This document shows positions 17,037 through 26,202 of a stretch of 64,000 nucleotides of DNA, one piece after another. The position numbers and the translations under genes were made by a program. Origin of the DNA: G965197005 sp965197005 (lineage in GTDB: Bacteria > Pseudomonadota > Gammaproteobacteria > Pseudomonadales > Oceanobacteraceae); NCBI GenBank assembly GCA_965197005.1, contig OZ239982.1:2232001-2296000 (forward strand). The letters are read 5' to 3'. Numbering within the stretch: position 1 is the stretch's first letter; each line of letters starts with the position of its first letter. The notes under the pieces were generated by a model. It was given only the letters and a program-made list of their open reading frames with translations, was not told where the DNA came from and searched no databases.

Positions 17037-18122
17037 TTGATTATTATTTACTATGTTTTAGCGTTAATTTGTGGTGTTTTTGCAATCACATTACGTTTTA
17101 TCGATTGCCCCTCTCGTAACTGGCTATCTGCTTATATGGGCTTTTTATCAGCCTATTTAGGACTAATTATATTAGATGCTCAACCTCTATTTATCTCCCC
17201 TTCTTTATACTTTTGCCTGCTATCTATTATCTTTTTGCCCGGTCCACTACTGCTGGGATATATCAGCCATATTTCTAGCCGCAAGCACGTTTCTATTAGA
17301 GATTTTATCATTTGCTTACTGCCTATTTTGATTGCTCTGGTTAGCCCAGAACTGCTTGGAGGCATTCCAATCTTTTCTTTAGCCACAGAAATGGATTACG
17401 AACAAGTGGTTTATACCAATACCTTCAATATAATTAGTGCAATAGCAGCAATACAAACGCTTATCTACTTGGTCGAGTCAGCTCGCCTGTTAGTATTATT
17501 ACGCAATAATTGGAATTCTTATCAAAGCAATACCTTGCCCAAAAGCTGGTATCAAATGACTCATGTCATTTTAGTAATGTGCCTTGGAACCATACTACAG
17601 GCAATCAGTGCCTTTATAAATCCTGCTGGCAACGAAGTGTCCTTAGGTGATGTTGGCTTTATCTTATTGGTTGTCTATTTTATTTGGCTATCCGCCTCGA
17701 CAGCATACCACTATCGTTATCACGGCAATGACCTAGAAGTTATTCAAGAAATTGAAAGTCCGCTCTGTGACACCCAAAGTGCATCAGCAAGTGATGTGTC
17801 CATCATTACAAATACCATTAAAAATCAAGCACTATTTCTAGAGCATGAGCTCTCACTGCCTGCCCTTGCGAACCAGCTAGGCTATACGCCCCATCATCTA
17901 TCTGAAATTATTAACCATAAAATCAATAAATCTTTTTACGAGTTTATTAATGGCATGCGTATAGAATATGCAGCAACACAACTGATAGAGCAGCCTAATA
18001 AATCTATTACTAATATTCTTTACGAGGCCGGCTTTACAAACAAATCTACTTTTTACAACTACTTTAAACAATCATACCAGTGTGCTCCCAGTGAATATCG
18101 CCAGCAATATAAGCATAGATAA
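17037..18122 (+). CDS. membrane-anchored AraC-family regulator
   Basis: 361 residues. The first 235 or so contain about seven hydrophobic segments (for example IIIYYVLALICGVFAITL at the N-terminus, and VGFILLVVYFIWLSAS). The C-terminal 100 residues are an AraC DNA-binding domain: LSLPALANQLGYTPHHLSEI as the first helix-turn-helix and ITNILYEAGFTNKSTFYNYF as the second. Such proteins sense a signal at the membrane and bind DNA from there. The start is uncertain: a stop at 17022 forces initiation nearby, and TTG at 17037 is the only usual codon, with no clear ribosome site. It is the last gene of the island before the ABC transporter. Confidence 0.8.
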   Translation: MIIIYYVLALICGVFAITLRFIDCPSRNWLSAYMGFLSAYLGLIILDAQPLFISPSLYFCLLSIIFLPGPLLLGYISHISSRKHVSIRDFIICLLPILIALVSPELLGGIPIFSLATEMDYEQVVYTNTFNIISAIAAIQTLIYLVESARLLVLLRNNWNSYQSNTLPKSWYQMTHVILVMCLGTILQAISAFINPAGNEVSLGDVGFILLVVYFIWLSASTAYHYRYHGNDLEVIQEIESPLCDTQSASASDVSIITNTIKNQALFLEHELSLPALANQLGYTPHHLSEIINHKINKSFYEFINGMRIEYAATQLIEQPNKSITNILYEAGFTNKSTFYNYFKQSYQCAPSEYRQQYKHR

Positions 18123-18195
18123 ATAAATGCTTGCTAAGCAGCTAGAAAAACGGTCTCACTCACTTTGGCGTATGTCTATTCTGTTAGAGTCTCAT

Positions 18196-19944
18196 TTAAG
18201 CAGGATTAAGGTTATCACCATGCTGTAACTGCCACAATTTATAATATTGCCCTTGCTGGGTTAATAACTGCTGGTGGGTGCCTTGCTCTAAGAGTTTGCC
18301 ATCTTGCATCACCACAATATTATGTGCGCCAATAATAGTAGATAGACGATGCGCAATGACGATGACGGTTTTATGTTGCACCAATGTGTCAATGGCTGTT
18401 TGCACTGCGACTTCACTTTCTGTATCTAAAGCAGCGGTCGGCTCATCTAAAATCACAATAGGCGCATCTTTGAGTAAGGCACGAGCAATGGAAATGCGCT
18501 GGCGTTCACCACCAGATAAACGTCCGCCAATTTCACCGACTTTGGTTTGATAACCCTGCGGCAAACTTTCAATAAAATCATGGCACTGTGCGCCTTTTGC
18601 GGCATCAACTACCTGTGCAAAGGTGGCATTCTCATTACCCATACGAATGTTGCGCTCAATACTGTCGTCAAATAAATATACTTCTTGAAACACCACTGAC
18701 ACTAGGCTCATTAAACTATTAGCTTCTATCTGCCGTATATCAATACCGCCAATATGAACCGAACCTAACTGAGGGTCGCCATAGCGCATCAGTAGTCTTA
18801 TTAAGGTGGTTTTGCCACAGCCTGATGCCCCCACAAGTGCGGTCATGCCATGTTGTGGAATATGCACTGATAGCTTATCAATGGCGGCATGGGTCGCACC
18901 CTGATAGCAAAAGGTCACGTCTTTAAATTCAATATCACTGCTTGTGGGTTGGGTAATTGGGCTACTGATGGGTAAGGGCTTAAGTGCTTGTAATTCACTT
19001 AGCCGCCTATAGCCCTCTTGGATTAGCTCGTATATCCCAAGCATGGATAAAAGCGTGCTTAATGGCTCGGCAAAACGAATGCTAATAAGCATAACGGCGG
19101 TTAATACCGTGGCGGACAAACTACCGCCTTCAACCCATAGTATGCCAACAGCTAACAGAATTAAAATGGCAATTTCAACCGCTGAACCTAATAAAAAGTT
19201 AGGTAAGGTTTCGCTTATCATTGCCTGTTTTTGGCATTGCTCGGTGTTATTAATAGCCTGTTTTAAACGCTGGTTGTGTGTACCTATATTGTTGCTGGCC
19301 TTGAGTACAGGCAAGCCTTGTGTGTATTCGATTAACTCAGCGTTTAGCTCACTGTTGGCATTAGCTAATTGCTGCTTGCCATAGGTTAATAAGGGACGCA
19401 CCCAATGATAAATGGGCATAATGGCAGCAAATAGCAACAGTAATAATAATCCCACTCGCCAGTCAATCCATAAGCTAACCATGGCAACGGTCAGTGGTGT
19501 AAACACCGTATTGATTAGCATCATACTGACCATAACGGTGTAGTTCATCACTTCATCAACATTACCCGCTAAAATGGCATTTAACTCGCCAGAGCGTTTT
19601 TGATATAGGGTTTGCATGGGAATGGTTTTGAGCTTTTCCCCAAGCTGTGTGCGTAGCTCATGTCCTGCATGGGCGCAGTGCCCTGCATAATCGTAATCTT
19701 GTGCAAACCAACGGGCAACAATGCTGGCAAGCATCAACACAGTCATCAGTCCCAACCATGTCAGGATAAGGCTGCCATCTCGCTCTAGTAGCGCAAACAA
19801 TAATGGGTAAAAAGTGCAAAATGCCAGTCCCTGTAAGATGGCTGCCAATAACATAAGTTGTAAACAGCGGCGCAAAACTCCGGCTTGTGTGCCAGCGGCT
19901 TGGATTAGTATGGAATAAATCTGTGTAAAAGCGGTAATGCCCAT
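18196..19944 (-). CDS. ABC exporter, fused membrane and ATPase domains (second of pair)
   Basis: 582 residues from the ATG at 19944, chosen because AAGGAGG lies just upstream and the ATG overlaps the previous stop (TAATG). Six hydrophobic segments cover about residues 1-310. The ATPase has Walker A VGASGCGKTT, signature LSGGERQRIS and Walker B IVILDEPTAALD. It forms a half-transporter that should pair with the upstream gene product in the inner membrane. The pair resembles siderophore-linked ABC exporters of the YbtPQ/IrtAB type, but the substrate cannot be read from sequence. The last 105 bp are duplicated at 12593-12697. Confidence 0.88.
   Translation of the reverse strand: MGITAFTQIYSILIQAAGTQAGVLRRCLQLMLLAAILQGLAFCTFYPLLFALLERDGSLILTWLGLMTVLMLASIVARWFAQDYDYAGHCAHAGHELRTQLGEKLKTIPMQTLYQKRSGELNAILAGNVDEVMNYTVMVSMMLINTVFTPLTVAMVSLWIDWRVGLLLLLLFAAIMPIYHWVRPLLTYGKQQLANANSELNAELIEYTQGLPVLKASNNIGTHNQRLKQAINNTEQCQKQAMISETLPNFLLGSAVEIAILILLAVGILWVEGGSLSATVLTAVMLISIRFAEPLSTLLSMLGIYELIQEGYRRLSELQALKPLPISSPITQPTSSDIEFKDVTFCYQGATHAAIDKLSVHIPQHGMTALVGASGCGKTTLIRLLMRYGDPQLGSVHIGGIDIRQIEANSLMSLVSVVFQEVYLFDDSIERNIRMGNENATFAQVVDAAKGAQCHDFIESLPQGYQTKVGEIGGRLSGGERQRISIARALLKDAPIVILDEPTAALDTESEVAVQTAIDTLVQHKTVIVIAHRLSTIIGAHNIVVMQDGKLLEQGTHQQLLTQQGQYYKLWQLQHGDNLNPA
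18212..18316 (-). repeat. direct repeat copy B: 3' end of intact ABC transporter gene
   Basis: 105 bp matching 12593-12697 without gaps and with three mismatches. The two copies bracket the island carrying the lipoprotein and three regulators. Confidence 0.9.
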
Positions 19945-21698
19945 TATTTTTGCCCTCCTTGATGTGCCCCAATATGCCAGCTTTGTGCCGTTTGCCAAGC
20001 CTGCCACAATTTGCGGTAACGACCATCTTGCTGCAATAACTCTGTTTGCGTGCCTTGCTCAACTAAGTGACCTTGAGAGAACACTAAAATTTGCTGCGCC
20101 GCTTGAATAGAGGCCAGTCGATGCGCAATCATCAATACGGTTTTGCCCTGCATAAGTTGCTGCAGTGCCTGCATAATAAGTGCTTCATTTTCTGCATCAG
20201 CAAAAGCGGTGGCTTCATCTAAGACTAAAATTGGGCTGTTTTGTAAAATGGCACGGGCAATGCTAATACGCTGTTTTTGCCCACCAGATAACGCCGTCCC
20301 ACGCTCACCACAAAGGCTATCGTAACCCTGTGGTAGCTGCATAATAAACTCATGGGCTTGAGCGGCTTTGGCGGCGGCGATAATGTCTTCTTCTGTGGCA
20401 TTGGGGCAGGCCAAGCTGATATTAGCTCGCACTGTATCGGAAAATAAAAAGTTCTCTTGAAACACAAACGCCACTTGCTGCATCAGCACTTCCATAGAGA
20501 TATCACGAATGTCTACCCCACCAATTAAAATCTGCCCTGAGTGTACGTCCCAAAAACGTGGAATGAGCTTGGCAACCGTGGTTTTTCCTGCACCTGATGC
20601 ACCAACCAATGCACTTAAGCTACCCTCTGGAACATGAAAACTCACGCTATCTAAAGCATTTTCATTACGCTCAGGATAGCGAAAGCTGACCTCTTTAAAA
20701 GTAACTGACGCATCTTTGGGCATTTGTGGTGTATCGCTTAGGGGTAAGGTTTCTGTACGCTGCAATTGGTCAATACGAGCAATGCTGATTTTGGCTTTTT
20801 CAATCAGATGATACAAAGACATATAAGGCATAATGGCCTCTGCCATGCCGGTTCCAATTAATAAAACCGCAACCCAAGTAGAAAAATCCAAACTGTCCTG
20901 CCACCACCAATAACTGCCTGCCCAGCATAAAATCGCCAGCGTTGGCATGGGGTTTAAGATGGATAACGACCAGCGTACCGCCACCCCTGATTGTAAGTAC
21001 CAACTACGCAGCACCTTTAGGTAATTGGTTAGTGCATTTTGATAACGGCTAAAGGAAGCCTGCCCTGTATCAAAGGTACGCACCACAGGCATGGCCTGGA
21101 TAAACTCAATAACCGCCACATTTACCTGCTCTCGTGCCTGATTATATTGACGTTGTAAATCTTGCGAATGACGCATCACAAAGCTCATAAATGTCATGCC
21201 AAAGGCAATCACAAACATTGCCAACAATGCCAAACGCCAATCAAGCCAGAGCAAAATGCCCACCGTAAATAAGGGCGAGGCAAACGACCTTGCATAAAGC
21301 GGCGTGCTATCGGCAACAAATACATGTAAATCACGCACATCATCTTGCAACACTTTAGTTAATGCAGGCGCACCATTGGCGTGCAAAAAACCTAAGGATA
21401 CCTGCCCTAAATGTTGTGCCAGATGAGAGCGTAAGGTATTTTCTAACTCAAAAGCCGCAAAATGTGATTTACGAAATGCCAACCCACGCAATATAAACGC
21501 CAGCATCGTCAGTCCAACAACAGACAGCAGCAAGGTTTTATCTGCATGCCCATGTAAAATTAAGTTCTGCAACAATAAAGCAATAAAATACAACGTACTA
21601 ATTGCACAGAAAACAGAAACCACAGACAAACCCATTGCCACAAAAACTTGACCACGCACAGGGCGGATAAACGCCCAAGGAGAGATATTAGAAGACAT
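19944..21698 (-). CDS. ABC exporter, fused membrane and ATPase domains (first of pair)
   Basis: 584 residues. The N-terminal membrane domain has about six hydrophobic segments (about residues 15-300). The ATPase shows Walker A VGASGAGKTT, signature LSGGQKQRIS and Walker B ILVLDEATAFADAENEA. The DEATAFADxENE wording is typical of the YbtPQ/IrtAB group of siderophore-related ABC half-transporters, so an iron-related or small-peptide substrate is plausible. Its stop overlaps the start of the second half-transporter, consistent with a heterodimer. It is divergent from the outer-membrane-like gene at 21859. Confidence 0.88.
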   Translation of the reverse strand: MSSNISPWAFIRPVRGQVFVAMGLSVVSVFCAISTLYFIALLLQNLILHGHADKTLLLSVVGLTMLAFILRGLAFRKSHFAAFELENTLRSHLAQHLGQVSLGFLHANGAPALTKVLQDDVRDLHVFVADSTPLYARSFASPLFTVGILLWLDWRLALLAMFVIAFGMTFMSFVMRHSQDLQRQYNQAREQVNVAVIEFIQAMPVVRTFDTGQASFSRYQNALTNYLKVLRSWYLQSGVAVRWSLSILNPMPTLAILCWAGSYWWWQDSLDFSTWVAVLLIGTGMAEAIMPYMSLYHLIEKAKISIARIDQLQRTETLPLSDTPQMPKDASVTFKEVSFRYPERNENALDSVSFHVPEGSLSALVGASGAGKTTVAKLIPRFWDVHSGQILIGGVDIRDISMEVLMQQVAFVFQENFLFSDTVRANISLACPNATEEDIIAAAKAAQAHEFIMQLPQGYDSLCGERGTALSGGQKQRISIARAILQNSPILVLDEATAFADAENEALIMQALQQLMQGKTVLMIAHRLASIQAAQQILVFSQGHLVEQGTQTELLQQDGRYRKLWQAWQTAQSWHIGAHQGGQK

Positions 21699-21858
21699 AA
21701 AACCTGCCTATAAAAGAAGAATAAAATATTTTATATACAAATAATAATTACAATCAAGTTATTTCTTATCTTCTAATAAAGCAAAAACAGTTTTAAATTA
21801 ACGCAACGCTGGTAATAATCTGTTCTATAGTTGTAAGGTCTAATTAAAAAACCTTGTT

Positions 21859-22755
21859 ATGAAAAAAATTCTATTAATCTTGTTACTAACAAGCACTGCT
21901 TATAGCCATGCAGCTGACTATGCCATAGGCTGTGGCGCTCAAATAGCGCGCTACAGCAATACCTTATTGAAAGAAGTTGCAGATAAGTCCTATCAGGCTT
22001 TATTAGGTAGTAAGTGCCAACTCATTATTAACACCAAGCCTCAATATAATAAGTGGCTACCCGCTTTACCCAATGTCTCTGTGAGCATTTTAGATAATGA
22101 ATTTTTTAATGGCTTTAACCAGAGAAGCAAGATACACAACCTTGATGTACATTGGCCAATTTACCGTACTGCTGATTATGAAGCTGGGCTATATGTCGAA
22201 TATAACAACAATCATCTTCCATTTAGCCCCACAGACTCAAGCCTTAATCATTGGCAAAATAACAATACCGTTAGCGGACAACAACATTTTAAGCACAAAG
22301 AAATCTCTATAAGCGCATATAGCCTGTTACCTAACAACAAACTCATTAATGAAGTTGGTTGGGGCTTTAATCGAGCTCAAGCCACCAGCATAATCAATCA
22401 ACCAACCGTACATAACGACAGCCTAGTAGACCTTGAGTTATCTAGCTGGTTTGCCTATTTAGAACACCGAGCACAGAATTTAGGCTGGGATATGCCATTT
22501 AAATTTGCCTTACATTACGGCAAGTATTGGAACACCCAAAAAAGCAGCCAATCAATCCATACAGACATGCTATCTATGCAGTTTAAGGTAGGACTAAGCT
22601 ATGCCTATAGAATTGACTATAAATGGACACTAAGGCTGTTGGCGCAACAAGACTTACAAACAAAACTGAGTCCTATACAAGATAGCAAGCACTACAATAA
22701 AAACTATTTTACTTGGCAATCCTTAGGAGAAATCAGCCTTTATTATCATTTTTAA
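21859..22755 (+). CDS. outer-membrane beta-barrel-like protein
   Basis: 298 residues. A signal peptide is evident (KKILLILLLTSTAYSHA, cleavage after about residue 18). The mature part is rich in alternating aromatic strands (AGLYVEYNNNHL, WFAYLEHRAQN, QFKVGLSYAYRID) and ends in SLYYHF, with the C-terminal Phe typical of outer-membrane barrels handled by BamA. Two Cys residues (GCGAQ and SKCQL) could form a disulfide. I do not recognise the family. It is divergent from the ABC exporter pair and may belong with it, which is a guess. Confidence 0.65.
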   Translation: MKKILLILLLTSTAYSHAADYAIGCGAQIARYSNTLLKEVADKSYQALLGSKCQLIINTKPQYNKWLPALPNVSVSILDNEFFNGFNQRSKIHNLDVHWPIYRTADYEAGLYVEYNNNHLPFSPTDSSLNHWQNNNTVSGQQHFKHKEISISAYSLLPNNKLINEVGWGFNRAQATSIINQPTVHNDSLVDLELSSWFAYLEHRAQNLGWDMPFKFALHYGKYWNTQKSSQSIHTDMLSMQFKVGLSYAYRIDYKWTLRLLAQQDLQTKLSPIQDSKHYNKNYFTWQSLGEISLYYHF

Positions 22756-23262
22756 GCGCAACGATAGCATGAAATTGTCAACATAATATGGGTTAATATG
22801 TAGGTAAGTACCTAGCCTCTTGTTTTCAATTTACGTCCAATGTCATGAAAGTCAGCTTATTTATTGATGCTCTGTTCAGATTATACCTTTAAGTGCATTC
22901 ACACTATTGACTTAAACTAACTAACTCTCTATTATCCTCGTTTGTAAATTTTTGTAATATTTTTAATTGATTTGTTCAAAAAATTCGGCTTTGTGTGTTT
23001 TTGTTGTATCCATTTATTACATTATTTTTAGTGAGTTTTAAATGTTTTTTATTTATATAACTGAGCAAAAAAGCAAAATTTAAAATAAAAAATAGTCATA
23101 AAACGACAAATATAAAAATAATTGACAGATACCAAAACAAACTGTTTCGGATATAGAAAGTTAGAATTTTAAAAGACAAAAGATATTACATTTTTTCAAT
23201 GTTAAACAGATTAACAGCAACTTACTGCTTTTAATCGTTAATTTAAACAACAGGAGTTTAGA
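22756..23262. other. 507-bp AT-rich gene-free region upstream of the repeat protein
   Basis: No gene was seen. A TTGACA box lies at 23122-23127, with an imperfect palindrome just downstream: CCAAAACA (23132-23139) and TGTTTCGG (23143-23150). I could not find a well-spaced -10 box. The length and composition suggest a regulated promoter region with a long leader. Confidence 0.4.
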
Positions 23263-26034
23263 ATGAAAAAATTCAAACAAAACGTATTATTACTAACCGC
23301 CTTGGGACTATCTATTGATGCCAGTGCTCTAGGTACGAATACCATTTATGAAGAAAGCTTTGCCAACCCAGCACAATCAGGATTACCTCAAGGTTGGACA
23401 CAGCCTACCGCTTGGTTAAACAACAAGATTACAGCTAAAAATGGCTTATTTGCAGTAGAAACACCCAGCAATAAAGTCACCACCGATTGCAATACTAACA
23501 AAGCATTATCTTTTGAGGCAGCAAAAGCCAAAATAGGTAAAAATGCGCTGATTACGCAAGTCAATAAACAAGGCGACATTCATCAAAATGATGTAGATGG
23601 CTATGCTGTAGTGCAGTCGCCCATTTATTACCTTACTCATAAATCCAAATTAACTTTTAATTACTTTGTTGGCTATAAAGGAAGGCACGCAGAAAAAGAG
23701 CGCTTTCGTGCGGAATATAGCACCGATGGTGGTAACTCTTGGAAGCAGCTTCTCAGTGTAAAAGGTGAAGATGCCCCTAACAACCCAAGTTGGCAAGAAG
23801 CCTCTGTTAATGAAATGCCTAAAGGCTCGTATGTCACTGTACGTATTGCCGCCTATACCAATGAATCTAATGATGGCTCAACGTGCTTATCAGAAGAAAT
23901 TTTAGAAGCAGGCATTGATAACCTAGTCATTAAACCCATAGATAACAAAGGCTTAAATAGCTATAAAGAACTTGTTAATAACCAAGCTCACGCACAAATC
24001 AGCCATGAAGCTGATTCAACAGAAATAGGCAGTACTCAACTTACAGCAACAGGTGCTGTTACAGGAGGCTTTCCTGTTAAATCAAGTTTTACCGCTCAAG
24101 CAAATAACAAACGAGGATTACTTACTGACGGTCTTAGCCAATTTAAATTTAATACTCAATTTGCCAGCCGTGGAGAGCAATTAGAGCAATGTGAAATGCG
24201 CATTCAATTACAAGAATTTGATGATTCTTTAGTGCTCTACAAAGACAATAAAAAAGTACTGCAACTATACCAAAAGCATTACGAAAACAATAAAAAAATC
24301 AATGCCTTATTTAACGCAGATAGCACCAGCAAAAGCTGGGATAACAGTGTGGCTCATGGCTCTAGCATGGATATCAATAATGGACGTGATGATGACAATG
24401 CAAATAAATGGCGCCCTTGGGGTCAGCATGGTTCAAAAAAAGGCTTTGCAGGCAATCCTGAATTACTGATTAATAAAAGCGGTATACAGCTATTAGTCAA
24501 TAGCCGTGATGGTTATCGTATCAACCTACTACAAGACAAATATATACCTCAAGGCACTCAAGATTATGTGCTTGAAAATCCAAATTTTAACTGTACAACA
24601 GGCAATCCCATTAAGTGGACATTACAAATTAAAAACACGCAAGGCTCAGATGAAGTACAAGAAAAAATTAATGCCAGCCTGTTAGTTTATATAGACAAAA
24701 ATACCGCCCTTGACCCCAATGGTGATGCGGATAAAGACGGGTTAACTAATGGAGATGAAGGTAAAATAGGTACAGATCCCAAAAATAAAGATACCGATGG
24801 TGATGGCATTGATGATAAAACAGAAGTTGTTGATATCACTCACCCTCGCGACTCTGATGGTGACCGCATTATAGATGCCAAAGACACCGATGATGACGGC
24901 GATGGGATTTTAACCAAAACAGAAATAGCAGATGCGACCCAAGCCAATCTATCAGCAGATGTAGATAAAGATGGCGCACCTAACTATTTAGATAAAGACA
25001 GTGATGGCGATGGCGTGTTAGATAACAATGAAAAAGACGATACCAATGCCAATGGCATAAAAGATTATTTAGAAGCCAAAACCACAGCGGATAAAAAAAG
25101 TGTTGCCAACGGTGGTGACTCTGACCAAGACGGTATTTGGGATAAAGAAGAATGCAATGCACAAATGCCAACAGCATGTAAAGATAGCGATAAAGACGGT
25201 ATTCCTGACCACCTAGATAGAGACAGCGATAACAACGGTATTCTTGATAAAAACGAGCTAACCCCAAATCGTGATACCGATGGCGACGGCAAAAAAGACC
25301 GTGTAGATATGGACGATGATGGCGATGGAAAATCAGATAAATCAGAAATTTCAACCAGTAACAACCCTCTACAAGACGATAAAGACAATGACGGCATTCC
25401 TACCTATAAAGACGTTGATGAAAGAGGCGGCATGACAGATGGTTCAGGCGATTCTGACGGCGACGGCATTAGCGATAAAATAGAATGTAACGGCATTGAT
25501 GTTCGTAAGTGCGTTGATACCGATGGAGACAACACCCCTGATTATATGGATAAAGACTCAGATGGTGACGGTACTAGTGATAAAGATGAAACCAATAATG
25601 GCACCAACCTGACTAATGACAAAGATGGCGATAAAATTCCAAGCCAACTAGACCCTGATGAAGGTGGTAGCATGGCAGACGGCTCAGGGGATTCCGATAA
25701 AGACGGCGCAAGCGATAAAGCAGAGTGCAATGATACTACCGGTGCATTACCCGCTAAATGTGTAGATACCGATAAAGACGGCACCCCTGATTATATGGAC
25801 CCAGATTCAGATAATGACGGCGTGTGTGACGGTCCAAATACCGTAGCAGGTGTTTGTAAAGGCAATGGAAAAGGACCAGATAAAGGGCCTCAAGCTGCGC
25901 CAGCACAACCTGCGCCAGCTGCAACTGCCAATAATGCAGCAATAAAAACAGGAGTACAGGGCATAGGTAGTTTAAATATGATACAGCTTATGTTTATGCT
26001 ATTAATCACTGCTTTTATTAGACGTCGTAAATAA
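23263..26034 (+). CDS. secreted protein with thrombospondin-3-type calcium repeats and C-terminal sorting tail
   Basis: 923 residues. Residues 1-23 are a signal peptide. About 25-225 resemble a cleaved-adhesin/MAM-like jelly-roll domain (EESFANP..GLPQGWTQ, AEYSTDGGNSWKQL, AGIDNLVIKP). About 240-480 are unassigned. About 485-870 are Asp-rich thrombospondin-type-3-like calcium motifs (DTDGDGIDD, DSDGDGVLD, DKDGTPDYMDPDSD). Three related blocks carry paired Cys residues. A Pro/Ala spacer follows, then GIGSLNMIQLMFMLLITAF and RRRK. That glycine-serine, hydrophobic, basic tail resembles GlyGly-CTERM/rhombosortase signals and suggests type II secretion with surface processing. Probably a calcium-stiffened adhesin. 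AGGAG precedes the ATG. Confidence 0.8.
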   Translation: MKKFKQNVLLLTALGLSIDASALGTNTIYEESFANPAQSGLPQGWTQPTAWLNNKITAKNGLFAVETPSNKVTTDCNTNKALSFEAAKAKIGKNALITQVNKQGDIHQNDVDGYAVVQSPIYYLTHKSKLTFNYFVGYKGRHAEKERFRAEYSTDGGNSWKQLLSVKGEDAPNNPSWQEASVNEMPKGSYVTVRIAAYTNESNDGSTCLSEEILEAGIDNLVIKPIDNKGLNSYKELVNNQAHAQISHEADSTEIGSTQLTATGAVTGGFPVKSSFTAQANNKRGLLTDGLSQFKFNTQFASRGEQLEQCEMRIQLQEFDDSLVLYKDNKKVLQLYQKHYENNKKINALFNADSTSKSWDNSVAHGSSMDINNGRDDDNANKWRPWGQHGSKKGFAGNPELLINKSGIQLLVNSRDGYRINLLQDKYIPQGTQDYVLENPNFNCTTGNPIKWTLQIKNTQGSDEVQEKINASLLVYIDKNTALDPNGDADKDGLTNGDEGKIGTDPKNKDTDGDGIDDKTEVVDITHPRDSDGDRIIDAKDTDDDGDGILTKTEIADATQANLSADVDKDGAPNYLDKDSDGDGVLDNNEKDDTNANGIKDYLEAKTTADKKSVANGGDSDQDGIWDKEECNAQMPTACKDSDKDGIPDHLDRDSDNNGILDKNELTPNRDTDGDGKKDRVDMDDDGDGKSDKSEISTSNNPLQDDKDNDGIPTYKDVDERGGMTDGSGDSDGDGISDKIECNGIDVRKCVDTDGDNTPDYMDKDSDGDGTSDKDETNNGTNLTNDKDGDKIPSQLDPDEGGSMADGSGDSDKDGASDKAECNDTTGALPAKCVDTDKDGTPDYMDPDSDNDGVCDGPNTVAGVCKGNGKGPDKGPQAAPAQPAPAATANNAAIKTGVQGIGSLNMIQLMFMLLITAFIRRRK

Positions 26035-26045
26035 TCTAGATTAAA

Positions 26046-26072
26046 CAAAAAGGCCGCTCAAAAGAGCGGCCT
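26046..26072 (-). terminator. bidirectional terminator, T tract on the leuA side
   Basis: AGGCCGCTC (26051-26059), loop AAAA, GAGCGGCCT (26064-26072) is a perfect 9-bp stem. Read leftward it is followed by TTTTTGTTT, so it best serves leuA, 130 bp past its stop. It also lies 16 bp after the rightward repeat-protein gene and may stop both. Confidence 0.85.
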
Positions 26073-26202
26073 AGCTTGACCATCAATATTACTTACCAAG
26101 ACAAGCTAATCTTAATAAGCATGAATATTATAAACAAACAAAAACCACTTGCAACTATTTTTTATTCGTTTGATTAATCCCCAGCTCTCATAACACAGCA
26201 CT

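Noticed and set aside
24980..25942. Several long minus-strand open frames rich in Ser, Leu or Tyr/His
   Set aside because: They mirror the repeated Asp codons of the calcium-repeat protein; low-complexity shadows.
23263..26034. CRISPR or DNA tandem repeat within the Asp-rich region
   Set aside because: The repetition is at protein level with varying codons and no equal spacers.
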